From Scilla litardierei (taxonomy: Eukaryota > Streptophyta > Magnoliopsida > Asparagales > Asparagaceae), in NCBI GenBank assembly GCA_030789695.1, contig CM061132.1, positions 27,747,858 through 27,811,857 of the forward strand: 64,000 bases of DNA, in the 5' to 3' direction. A model generated the notes under the pieces. That model worked only from the letters and a program-made list of their open reading frames with translations. It was not told where the DNA came from and did no database searches. Of the stretch, positions 55,079-64,000 are shown piece by piece. The first letter of the stretch is position 1; each line of letters begins with the position of its first letter. The position numbers and the translations under genes were made by a program.

Positions 55079-56162
55079 GTGCTCCCTTTCAACCTAAGGA
55101 AGCATGATCGCCCTCTTGAGAGAGCATGCAGACGTTTTTGCCTGGTCCTCGAAGGATATGCCCGTCATCGACCTCGAGCTGATATTCCACAAGCTGGAGG
55201 TCAACCCGACTTCCAGGCCTATGAAGCAAAAGAAGATGAACATGGGGGGCAAAAAATGAAGGTTGTAATAGAGGAAGTATATCGACCTCTGGAGGCAGAC
55301 TTTATTCAGAAAGTCAACTATCCTGACTGTCTCTTGAATGTCCTAATAGTGAAGAAGGCGAACGGAAAATGGCAAATGTCCGTCGATTTCACCGATCTCA
55401 ATAAAGCATGTCCGAAAGACAGTTACCCCTACCCCGGATCGACCATCTAGTCTATAGCGCTTCGGGCTACGAGATCCTCAGCTTTATGGATGCATTCTCA
55501 GGATATAACCTGATCCAGATGGCACCGAAAGATGAAGAGAAAACTTCTTTCATCACCGATCGAGGTATTTTCTGTTATACCAAGATTCCATTTGGTTTGA
55601 AAAATGCAGGGGTCATGTACCAATGTATGATGAACGGAGTCTTCGAGGCTCAAATTGGGTGGAACCTAAAAGTCTACGTTGACGACATGCTGGTCAAATC
55701 GAAGAAACTTGCAGATCATCTTGCAGATTTCTGGGAGATATTCGCACAGATCCAACGATACAACCTTCGGCTGAACCCTGCCAAGTGTACCTTTGGGTTT
55801 GATTGGGAAAGTTCCTCGGGTTCATGCTGACGAATCGAGGGATCGAGGCTAAACCCCGACAAGATTGCGGTCGTAACGATGAAGGAGCCTTCGACCATAA
55901 GAGAACTACAGAGGCTGAACGGGAGAATAGCTGCGTTGGGCCGGTTCTAGTATAAGTCGGCCGAGTGGCCATTGCCTTTCTTTAAAGTGTTAAGAAAGGT
56001 AATAGCATCAGCCTCGAATGGAAAAATGGTCATCGAGTGGGATGCGAATTGCAAGAAAGCTTTCTCCGAACTGAAAGAGTACCTCCGCAGCACACCACTC
56101 CTGACTAAGCCAGACAAGGATGACTAACTCATCATTTATCTGGCTGCTATAATGGAGGCCGT
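55079..56162 (+). pseudogene. pol: Tat-like reverse transcriptase and RNaseH start, copy C
   Basis: RT motifs run in order: VIEEVYRPLEADFIQKVNYP, LIVKKANGKWQMSVDFTDLN, KACPKDSYP (end of the first frame, ~55430). After a 1-nt shift come FMDAFSGYN, EKTSFITDRGIFCY, PFGLKNAG and the catalytic YVDDMLVKSKK. A second shift at ~55805 leads into FLGFMLTNRGIEA, and a third into PDKIAVVTMKEPSTIREL and RLNGRIAALGRF, followed by TAG and YKSAEWPLPFF. RNaseH entry KKAFSELKEYLRSTPLLTKP ends at the break near 56162. The active-site YVDD is intact but the frame is broken at several places, so it is not functional. Confidence 0.85.
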
Positions 56163-56741
56163 TGATAGGCTCATATTTACACTTTATTTCTGTATTTTTC
56201 CATCCCATAACGATTGCTTATATCGTGATTTTATGATTATACGGTGGTTTTACGATATATTTCACTATTTCTTAGTTTTGTCAGATTTGAGGAGATATGG
56301 AGTAATCAGGAGCAATTTGGAGCCATGAGCACTTACACGCATGCCAGAGCATCATTGACGATGATATCGAAGAGCTAACAGCGCTGGAGGATGAGTAGAA
56401 GAAGAAGGAAGGCGAAAGAAACGACGAGGAAGCGAGAAAAAGGAGAAAAGAGAAGAAGAACAGGCTACTCGGCCGAGTGATGCAGCTCACTCGACCAAGT
56501 GAAGCAGTGCATGCGACCGAGTGAAGCTGACATGCCCAATCCAGCCTGAAGAAGAGCCGTAATGTACTTGATCGAGTAGGAATTTACACTCGACCGAGTG
56601 AGAATCCCACTCGACCGAGTGGAGATAAAATATGTGAAGAAATTCTTTAGCACTTCTCTGTTTTTGAGAAGATATGCAGTCGGTCCCACTCAACTAAGTA
56701 AGAATCTCATTTGACCGAGCGAGAAAACTATTCGGCCAAGT
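56163..56741 (+). mobile_element. Athila-type LTR fragment, family 2
   Basis: It starts TGATAGGCTCATATTTAC and aligns with the LTR at 60835. It includes a GAAGAAGGAAGG-rich part and nine CTCGACCGAG-like motifs (56468-56735). It ends abruptly before the TATA region. Confidence 0.72.
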
Positions 56742-56751
56742 AGTCTGAACT

Positions 56752-56967
56752 TCCAGCCTCGAACAATTGTTACCGAGCTTCCCAGCCTCGAATGATCGAT
56801 GTATCAGCTATCCGAAGGTCGATCGAGCATCACATCATCATCTACATCCATTACTCGACCCAGGTTCTTCCAACCTCGGGTCCCACTTCACCTGCTGATG
56901 AGGCTCCAACTCAGCCTGAGGGATCCACATCAGCCTGACAACTGTCTCGGTCATTTTGGCCTTAACA
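56752..56967 (+). mobile_element. Tat-like LTR 3'-end fragment
   Basis: The sequence from CGAGCTTCCCAGCCTCGA to TTTTGGCCTTAACA corresponds to the last ~210 bp of the copy C LTR (54030-54236). It may be the broken 3' LTR of copy C. Confidence 0.7.
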
Positions 56968-57235
56968 ATACCTCAAGTAAAATAATGAGTGAACCCTAGG
57001 GGGTTTTGAGCACTGATCCACCCGTAACAAAATTTAACGATTTCAGAACAATAGAAATTTTTGTATTGCCTTGATCGAAGGCCAAATCACATTATTTTCA
57101 ACCATTACTTTTAGGGGTGTATAATAACGTGAAGTGACGGAGGAAAAAAATTTGAAAAAAAAAATAAAAACATAAAAACATTTTCGGACGGAAAATTTCG
57201 TGCGAAATGGTTGCATTTGAAAATTTTCATACAAC
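56968..57235 (-). mobile_element. MITE family C, copy 4 (partial, diverged)
   Basis: On the minus strand it carries GGCCTTCGATCAAGGCAAT, then TTCTATTGTTCTGAAATCG and TTACGGGTGGATCAG. The outer TTTCGTGCGAAATGG...TGAAAATTTTCAT end is recognisable; the other end is missing. Its core is intermediate between the cores of families C and D. Confidence 0.65.
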
Positions 57236-57246
57236 CACACACAGAT

Positions 57247-57478
57247 GTGATACTGTAGGACAGGTGGTACATGACCAACTTGGGTCAGGTGCGCTGACTT
57301 GGCAGCATCTCATCTTGATTGAAATGCTTCTTGCAAAAGACTTGTACTTGAGTAGAGCTGGACCATGATGTTGAAATGGAATATCTACATAGAGAGAGTT
57401 ACTATGCACATATAATATATGTGTTTGTATCATCAAAACCTTATGGGAAAGAGAATCAAATGTTATCATTTTACAACA
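57247..57478 (-). repeat. Putative 3' LTR of copia-5 (232 bp)
   Basis: On the minus strand a purine tract GAGAAGGGAG precedes TGTTGTAAAATGATAAC; the other end is TGATACTG on the plus strand, giving TG...CA ends. Copia RT and integrase relics lie upstream in the same orientation. There is no second LTR to confirm it. Confidence 0.45.
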
Positions 57479-57489
57479 CTCCCTTCTCA

Positions 57490-58440
57490 ATCGGAACTTG
57501 ATTCCAGTATGAATGTCATCAGCTAAGGGTAACCATGATTTGAAGAAAGAATATAGAAAATAATTAAATCCATAATTTAATTTGAATGGCAAATTTTATT
57601 AAATGTTACATTTAAAAATGATTGTCTATTCACAATAGGATAACTTCAATACATAATTAATAAACAAAAAATGTCATCAACTTTTTAATTATTGTATATA
57701 ACAAAATACATCAAGTTCACTACGTAGGATTTATTTATTATGTTGAACATATTTATCTATTGTGCGATGGATCGATCAAGTGAGCGAATTCCTAGCCCTA
57801 ATATTGAAATGGAGAGAGATTGGATGGCAGATAACAAAACAAGAGAGAACACAAAATTTTTACTTGATGGTGCTGTATAACACCTTCAATGTTCACGGGA
57901 GGGGAATTCTTTCACTATATGATTGAAGAGATGATTATAAAGTACTAATGGTGTATAACACCTTCAACTTCCCAATGCAACACAAGAACGCAATTGCATA
58001 AGCTCATCCCTAAAACCTACTTCTATATGGTTGGAATATCTTTTGAAATGCCTAAAAATTCTTCCTCTTTACTTAGGCTTTAAATGCCTCATTGTATTCT
58101 AATTTATATAGCCTTAAAGTTATCTTTTGTCATTCCTATTTATTTATGCAGCCATTAATCTAAACTTTTCACATTCCAATTCTAGTTGTCTTTTAACGTT
58201 CCTCTTTTATATAACTACCAAGGATATCTCTATGAATTCCAATGGTGTCTCATGCATTTTTTACTGTCATTTGAAATCCTAGCCGTGATTTTAAGTTTAA
58301 ATGCAACATTCTCTACCTTAGTCTCAAAATTCTTCATTTTCCCTCTCTTCAAATAATCTTTAAAAAAACCTTCTGTAAGTAATGCCCCTCCTTTTGCATG
58401 GCTATTCAATTTCAACATATATTAGCTAAGTCCCAGTAAT
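57490..58440. other. AT-rich stretch, nothing recognised
   Basis: Presumably the decayed RNaseH part of copia-5; no motif can be read. Confidence 0.4.
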
Positions 58441-58479
58441 ACATGAACTTATTCATATATAGTAGCTTTGTTATATAGA

Positions 58480-58870
58480 TATTATCTTTTAGATGTCCAT
58501 GAAGAAATGTAGTTTTAACATCTTGCAACTGTAACTCTATGTCCTTCTAGCTACCATGCCAACCAGTATTCTAATTGAATAATATTTTACTACTGAAGAG
58601 AAAATTTCAGGAAAATCAATACATTCTCTTTGTTCATAGAATTTGGCCATGTGTATGGCATTATATCGATATGTTTTCCTTCTGATGGAGCTTCTTTCTG
58701 CACATACACCCATTTGTAGCTGATGTCCTTCTTTCCTTTTGGAAGCACAACCAACACCTAATGATAATTCTTGTGAAGAGAGTTAATTACTTTCTCTATT
58801 GCAGTTAACCATTTCAAGCGAGTCTTAGCTTCTACCACTTCTTTACAGGAGACTAGATCACTTAAGATTA
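58480..58870 (-). pseudogene. copia-5 reverse transcriptase relic
   Basis: On the minus strand KDIELQLQDVKTTFLHGHLK matches the conserved copia RT segment (the '..QLDVKTAFLHG.L' type). Upstream are LVVLPKGKKDISYKWVYVQK and VEAKTRLKWLTAIEKVINSL, the entry to copia RT. Several stops and frame changes are present. No YVDD is readable. Confidence 0.75.
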
Positions 58871-59106
58871 CTAGAAAAAGCATACATCAACATATCATTA
58901 ACATATTACTATAAAAGCACACATTAACATATCATCACATCTATCTGGTTTTCTTATGTTTCTTTTTTCCTTTACATATTGTAATAGAGTATTGGTATAC
59001 ATGTTGTTGTTCACCTTTTTTTGTAAGGAATGAATTTTTATGACTTGGGTTCTTCATGTTTGTCTGCCTTAATTAGACCATGATACTTCTTTTTGTAGGA
59101 TCTACC

Positions 59107-60372
59107 TGCAATGCTATGCAACACACTAGGGGGTAATAGTGTAATATAATTAACAAATTTCTTGCAATGCAGAATAATAATGAGTAAGACAATAAGCAAA
59201 CACATAATGGGATCAACACAAATGCAAACACACGATGTATCTTGGTTCGACTATACCTACTCATGTCCCACACTCTTTCCAGAGTCTTGTGGATTTCCAC
59301 TATATAACCTCTTCTGAGGCAACTCAATACAATCCCTAAAACGGGATAAAAGAATATCTTCCAAGATACAACACTCTATTTAAAGAGTCAACACAATCAA
59401 TTCCATGATTACACGCCATATTCCAAAGGCCACACCTCTCTTCCGAGAGAGACACTCCCACAATCCGAGAGCAAGCTTTCACAATGAAACAAAATAAGAA
59501 AATACACTCTTACATGTTGCCTTGATTAGATAGACTTACTAGTCTGAAGTGCAAGGTTATGGAGAGTGGTTATCCAAGTGCTGGAATCAAGCTTTAGGCA
59601 CTTGTAAACTTCCCTTGAGCTTTGGATTAAATGCACCAATCAAAGAAAGCTCAAAGAGGGAAAATGAAAGAGATGAAAGAGTGAAGCTTTTCTCTTGAGA
59701 TTTTGGGCTCACAAAAATGATCTCTATATGTTTGTATATGAGTGCTCAAATCTCCCTCACAAACAAGATTACATAGCCTCTCAAATCTGCACAGAAACCA
59801 AGAAGACAGACCCTGGAAAATGACAGTCTAGCGGCTATAAACAAGCAGATTTCTAAGTCATCAGACGGTCAAAGGTAAGGGGTCAGAATGCTAAGAAACT
59901 GTTCAGTCGTCTGGGAACTCTACACTAGTCGACTGAAAAACGTTGGGACAAAACAAACAGAAAGACCAACACATAGCATCCAGACATCTGGAGTTCAACA
60001 CTTAGTCAGCTGGGACACTGTTCAAGCATCTGACAAATGAGCTTCAGACATTTGATACATGCTATGCTTGTCCAAATGAAATACAAACACACCATACGTC
60101 TGGAAGAGCTTCTCCAATCGTCTGGCCATCTCCAAAAACACCAATAAGAGTATTTTGACCATGGAACCAATTGGGAAGGTATATAGGCTTCTCCTATGGT
60201 TCTTTAAGTTGGTAAATGATATCAAAGTGTGTGTGAGGCCATCTAATCAAGGCTTACATGTATACTACAAAATAAAGAGCAAAACACATAAAGAATCAAA
60301 AGAAAATACGCTTCAAGCTTCTTGATTCTTAATGCCATCTATGATCCTATGCTCCAAGACTTGATGCCAACA
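59107..60372 (-). mobile_element. Putative LTR (solo or partial) inside copia-5
   Basis: On the minus strand AAAGGGGAGAA precedes TGTTGGCATCAAGTCTTGG; the far end is TGCAATGCTATG on the plus strand (59107). The body is AT-rich without ORFs. It separates the RT relic from the integrase relic, so it is a later insertion. No matching target duplication was found, so the boundaries are tentative. Confidence 0.4.
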
Positions 60373-60589
60373 TTCTCCCCTTTGATCATCATCCTAAGCA
60401 TCACAAAGTCTCTATGAAGATACTAATAACATACGTCCAAATATCGCTCTTACGCTAGAATCTTCAAGAAACCTTTTTGATGAATTCGTGACTTAAACAA
60501 GTAGATTCATTAGCAACACATAATGGTGATTATCATCAAAACTATATTGGGCTTAATGGTCAATCACCGACACTTTCTATTCTTCTTGA
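60373..60589. other. Unassigned sequence between putative LTR and integrase relic
   Basis: Contains a purine-tract-like AAAGGGGAG (minus) next to 60372. Nothing else is recognised. Confidence 0.35.
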
Positions 60590-60834
60590 GAAGCCTGATA
60601 CATCTTCTTTTTAACATTGAATCTTATTAAACTTTTTTACAGTATGGTATGAAGCCTAAAACCCTTCACACCTTCTTTATAACATATATAGATGTAAGGA
60701 TTTGTGTTTTCACGAAAATTTAATCTTTCTCTTCCATTCATTAATACATATGCAGGATATCCAAATATGTAAAGATTAGAATACTACACTAGCTGACTAG
60801 TCCATACCACTTTTCTTATTTTAGAAACAGTAGC
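60590..60834 (-). pseudogene. copia-5 integrase C-terminal relic
   Basis: The minus strand reads LYIFGYPAYVLMNGRERLNF and later GVKGFRLHTIL, with KSLIRFNVKKKMYQ behind. It corresponds to the copia integrase end (typically 'LRVFGCPAYV...', 'GYKLWDP...', 'SRDVVFDE'). The same orientation as the RT relic at 58480-58870 makes one broken element. Confidence 0.72.
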
Positions 60835-61140
60835 CGATATGCTTATTTTTTACACTTTATTTCTGAATATTTCCATGCCATATCGATTGCTCATATTGCA
60901 AATTTAAAGCTTAAATGTAGATTTCTCGATGAATTTCACTATTTATATGTTTCGTTGGATATTCAGGAAATTTGGACCAATCAGAAGTAAATTAGAGCTA
61001 GGAGCATATGTATACGTATCGGATCGTCAGTGGCGATGATATCGAGGAGCTCACGGTGCTTGAAGATGAGAAGAAGCATAAGAAAGAGAAGAGGAGAATG
61101 AATGAAGCAAGAAAAGAGAGAAAAAGCTTTAAACTCAGCC

Positions 61141-61420
61141 TACTCGGCTGAGTGGCACAGACGATTCGACCAAGTGAAACGGATACAGCCCCAGCCCCAG
61201 CCAAGAAGCAACACAAATACACTCGGCCGAGTGAAACTTTCACTCGACCGAGCGAGGAAAGAAAAGCTGTAGGTAGAATGTAGATTCTGTAGGAACTCTC
61301 ACTCGACCGAGTGAGAAGGCCACTCGACCGAGTGGCCAGAGAAGACAGAACACCTGTTTTTGAGGATTTTCTGCTGGGAATACCACTCGATCGAGTGACA
61401 TTTCACTCGACCGAGTGAGC
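61141..61420. promoter_or_regulatory. Palindromic CACTCGGCCGAGTG-type motif array
   Basis: Eight copies of an interrupted or perfect palindrome (CACTCGRCCGAGTG with variants such as CACTCGATCGAGTG) lie in 280 bp, ending ~80 bp before the TATA box. The LTR fragment at 56163 has nine. The array occupies the same LTR region as the CCGATCGG array of the other Athila family, but with a different motif. Confidence 0.72.
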
Positions 61421-61498
61421 CGCCGGCCCAGAATTGAAAACTAGGGTTTGCCTAGGCTGAGGGAATTTTGGTCAGCTTTTCCTAGGTTTTTGAGTTAG

Positions 61499-61506
61499 TA
61501 TAAATA
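61499..61506 (+). promoter_or_regulatory. Athila family 2 LTR TATA box
   Basis: TATAAATA in TTAGTATAAATAGGTAG, downstream of the motif array. Confidence 0.62.
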
Positions 61507-62543
61507 GGTAGTTTTATGAGCCGTAAAAAAGGGAGACGATACGGCTAGAGATCTTAGAGAAGACTCTACTTATTTTGCTATAGTTTTTGAATTGGAGAGC
61601 TAGTTCTTAAATTTCTTGTCGGATTGATGCTTAGAACTCATTGGTTTGTCTAAACTCTTATTGTTTCTAATTTTATGATTATGTCTTGTTTAGATCTTTT
61701 GTCTATGATGATTTCTATCACATCTATCAATTTTATTGCTTTGATCATGAGTACTTGTGGGTATTCTCTTTGCTCTAGGGCAAAGGGATGAACCCTATGG
61801 ATTTGAGCTTGATATGTGAAATCTATTGAAAACCCATGTTGCTAGACTTATTTTAGGGTTAGATTATGGTTAATCTACTACAAATAGCTAGAGATTTCTA
61901 CTTAGATCTTGAGAGCTCGAGAGAGAATCTTGATCTATAAGGAGCCCTAGATATTTGATTTAGATCTATAATTGAGATATCCTAGAATTGGTGCACGAGA
62001 GCAACCAAAGCTATCATTTTTATTATATTTCTATAATTATATTCGCATGTACGACTGGAAGACAAATACGAATCATCATAATCTAGATTCAAACTCACGT
62101 TGCACGAGAGTGAACTTGGGTTAAAATTGAATTATATTGTCGATCTTAACGTTAATAATTTAAACTAGGCTTGCGAGAGAGGGTTCTAGCTTGAGTTATT
62201 ATAGACTTGCGTAGCACAAGAGCATACGCTAGTTCACAATATAGTTGCAATAATTTCACCCTAAATTAAGAGTTAGTAATATGGAAGTTCATATTCACAT
62301 TGATACTCGAAAATCTATAGTGGGGATTCCCTAGTACTAGACATTCTTGTTAATCAAATTTACAACCGACATTTTTATACGTTCGTGACACACATATTCC
62401 TTCACCATTGTTCCATATCTGCCAAGTGACCAAGGTAATACCAATAGTTCCTCCCCATGATTCGATACCAGCTAACCACTTAACTGTACGCTTGCGGTAA
62501 AACTTCATTGTTTTCGGTGTACATTCCAAGGGGATCAAGTTTT

Positions 62544-62561
62544 TGGCACCGTTACCGGGGA
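62544..62561 (+). other. Athila family 2 primer-binding site
   Basis: TGGCACCGTTACCGGGGA, two bases different from the site of the element at 20627. Confidence 0.8.
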
Positions 62562-62645
62562 GGCGACTGTATTTTATTCTTTCTTGTTTACTTTTTATTT
62601 TTCTCTATTGTGCTAACATTCTCTGTAGATTCTCTTTCTCTGTGC

Positions 62646-63235
62646 ATGAACACACACTCCAGGGCTATTGGCTACTTGGCATTCTTTGATCCTAAAATTG
62701 AGCGAACTGCAAGGAAGCTTAGAGCAGAGAAGAGGCATATTCTAGAGGACAGTGAGATGGCAGCTGAAAATAATTCCACGAGGAATATCAAAGTTATTTC
62801 TATCAGAGACTGACTTACTCCGAACAACTCTGCTACATCATCCATTCTCATGCCAGAATTGCCACCAGACAAGAATTTTGAGTTGAAGACAGGATTAGTT
62901 GTGCTAATGCAACAAGATCCTTTTCATGTGAACGCGCACGAGAATCCACATTATCATATTCAGATATTCTTGGTGAAGTGCGCTACTTTTCAGTTTTCCA
63001 ATGTATCAGATGATGCCATCAGTCTGCGGCCTTTTTCTTTCACACTCAAAGACAAGGCTTTGTATTGGCTAAGGGCACAGATGAACGATACCTTCATCAT
63101 ATGGGAAGATCTTGCAAGTGCCTTCATCAACAAGTACTACCCACCATCAAAGACTGCCAGATTGAGAAATTCTTTGATGTCATTCAGATAAGAACCCCAA
63201 GAATCTTTATACGAGGAGTGGGAGCGATTCAAAGA
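62646..63235 (+). pseudogene. gag: Athila family 2 gag, broken and truncated
   Basis: The frame opens MNTHSRAIGYLAFFDPKIER, with TARKLRAEKR matching the RLAAEKR region of the other Athila gag. A TGA at 62811-62813 follows RD. The same frame goes on to MPELPPDKNFELKTGL, then NPHYHIQIFLVKCATFQFSN and LRPFSFTLKDKALYWLRAQ, the gag core. It continues FIIWEDLASAFINKYYPPSK, where a stop at 63189-63191 precedes EPQESLYEEWERFKD. It is then cut at 63235. Two nonsense codons but no frameshift. Confidence 0.82.
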
Positions 63236-64000
63236 TGTAATACCCCATATCTCTATATACGTATATATGTACGTATTTTTGGGAGTAAATACGTACGTAT
63301 ATTTTTCGGGAATATGATTGTATTTTTCCTTTAATTATTTGGTGTAGGAATTATTTTTAAATGGTTTTAAACTCATTAATCGAATCTAGTAAATGAGAGT
63401 ATTTGGAGGAATACTTGTATTTGGAGTGTATGTAGTATTTCTTCATGTATTTCTATTTTCTTAAAAATACAAAATCCCAATTTTCTTTACCATGACAACA
63501 CAACACATTAGGTGGCATCTTATGAGCTAATAAGAGTACACATGGCTTAATTTTGACTAAGATTTTTGGAGGAGAGGATTTTAGGGAAATACAATTTTCA
63601 AGGCATGAAACAAAAACCAAAATCTCCCTCTCTCCATCTCATTTTCAGCTATGGCTGAAAATTCTCCCACTTTCATCCCCATTTCTCCACCATTCCACCA
63701 CCTCCATCCTCCTAAATCACCACCCACTCCTCCACCAAGAAATCATGGCTTTTCTTTATCATTCTAACACCTAAATTCCTCAAAATCCATCATTTGGAGG
63801 CCAAAGTTGGAGAAGGAGACTATGAGCTCAAGATTCATCAAGGATTAAGAAGGGCAAGAGAAAATTTTGGAGCACTTGTTAAGGTAGAAATTCTTATCAC
63901 TTTAGTAGGGTTTAGTTTTAGAACTAAGGATTTAATTATTTAGTAAGTTCTTTAGATTTTGAGTAGAAATTAAGTTTTGAACTTCATGCTGAAATTTACA
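63236..64000 (+). mobile_element. Start of another LTR element (gypsy-like), runs off the window
   Basis: TGTAATACCCC interrupts the Athila gag exactly. The sequence after it (TACGTATATA-rich, then C-rich TCTCCCTCTCTCC and CACCACCTCCATCC runs) has no ORF of note. This is the typical opening of some chromovirus-type gypsy LTRs. If so, AAAGA (63231-63235) is the left target duplication. The right end is not in the window. Confidence 0.55.

Larger units (their letters stand above)
53498..56162 (+). mobile_element. Tat-like gypsy element, copy C (LTR, protease, RT), truncated
   Basis: The 739-bp LTR (53498-54236) starts TGTTAGTGCACAG and ends CCTTAACA. It has TATAAATA at 53751-53758, the TTAAGCATCGG phrase and the primer-binding site ATTTGGTTCCGTTTATGGGA. 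Most of gag is deleted; protease and RT follow. The element stops at 56162, within the RNaseH-entry region, where an Athila-type LTR begins. A related LTR end lies at 56752-56967. Confidence 0.85.
60835..63235 (+). mobile_element. Athila-type element family 2: 5' LTR, primer-binding site, gag start
   Basis: The LTR (60835-62537) begins CGATATGCTTATTTTT, which corresponds to TGATAGGCTCATATTT in the copy at 56163. It ends GGGGATCA, followed after six bases by the primer-binding site TGGCACCGTTACCGGGGA (62544-62561). TATA box TATAAATA is at 61499-61506, and eight CTCGACCGAG-like motifs lie at 61141-61420. Gag starts at 62646 and is cut at 63235 by another LTR. A copia-5 relic lies to the left. 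Confidence 0.83.

Overview
The window is nuclear DNA of a flowering plant, most likely a eudicot. It contains no intact host gene. Nearly every base belongs to a transposable element: Ty1/copia and Ty3/gypsy (Athila, Tat-like) LTR retrotransposons with TG...CA ends and 5-bp target duplications, a tRNA-derived SINE, foldback elements, MITEs and long TA microsatellites. The species cannot be named from this sequence.

Layout. 1-2240: the 3' part of a Tat-like gypsy element, with an antisense ORF (1-834, minus) that has its own TATA box, then an LTR. 2385-9774: foldback A, invaded at its centre by a second almost perfect foldback (3449-4862) and holding about 4 kb of exon/intron-like DNA. 9813-10997: three MITEs separated by TA arrays. 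11429-20059: foldback B, split by a complete but decayed copia (12081-18955). 20118-20518: a MITE. 20627-29803: a complete Athila-type element without RT/IN. 29935-30203: a SINE. 30462-33413 and 33838-49938: two copies of a ~2.95-kb block (MITE + foldback MITE + truncated Tat-like element). The second copy is split by a 13.1-kb copia (34393-47536), which is itself split by a young gag-less copia (40152-44452). 50690-57235: piled-up fragments of copia, Tat-like gypsy, Athila-type LTR and MITE. 57247-60834: a minus-strand copia relic. 60835-63235: an Athila-type LTR and gag, cut by a further gypsy-like LTR that runs off the window.

How the parts relate. Five insertions can be closed by matching target duplications or by rejoining the split host sequence, so insertion order can be read. 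Most elements are non-autonomous: Athila without RT/IN, Tat-like elements without pol, copia without gag, and a large copia with decayed coding. They would depend on proteins supplied by relatives.

Main points for a second look: (1) a palindromic CCGATCGG array plus TATA box present both in the Athila LTR and inside the element ahead of an env-like ORF, with the same spacing; (2) a primer-binding site shared by two copia elements that matches the anticodon arm of tRNA-Ile(IAU), with C opposite the wobble inosine; (3) the antisense ORF with its own promoter; (4) MITEs with a shared core but different ends; (5) a nested foldback carrying an exon-like segment as a long hairpin; (6) an 11-hairpin array in a copia leader.
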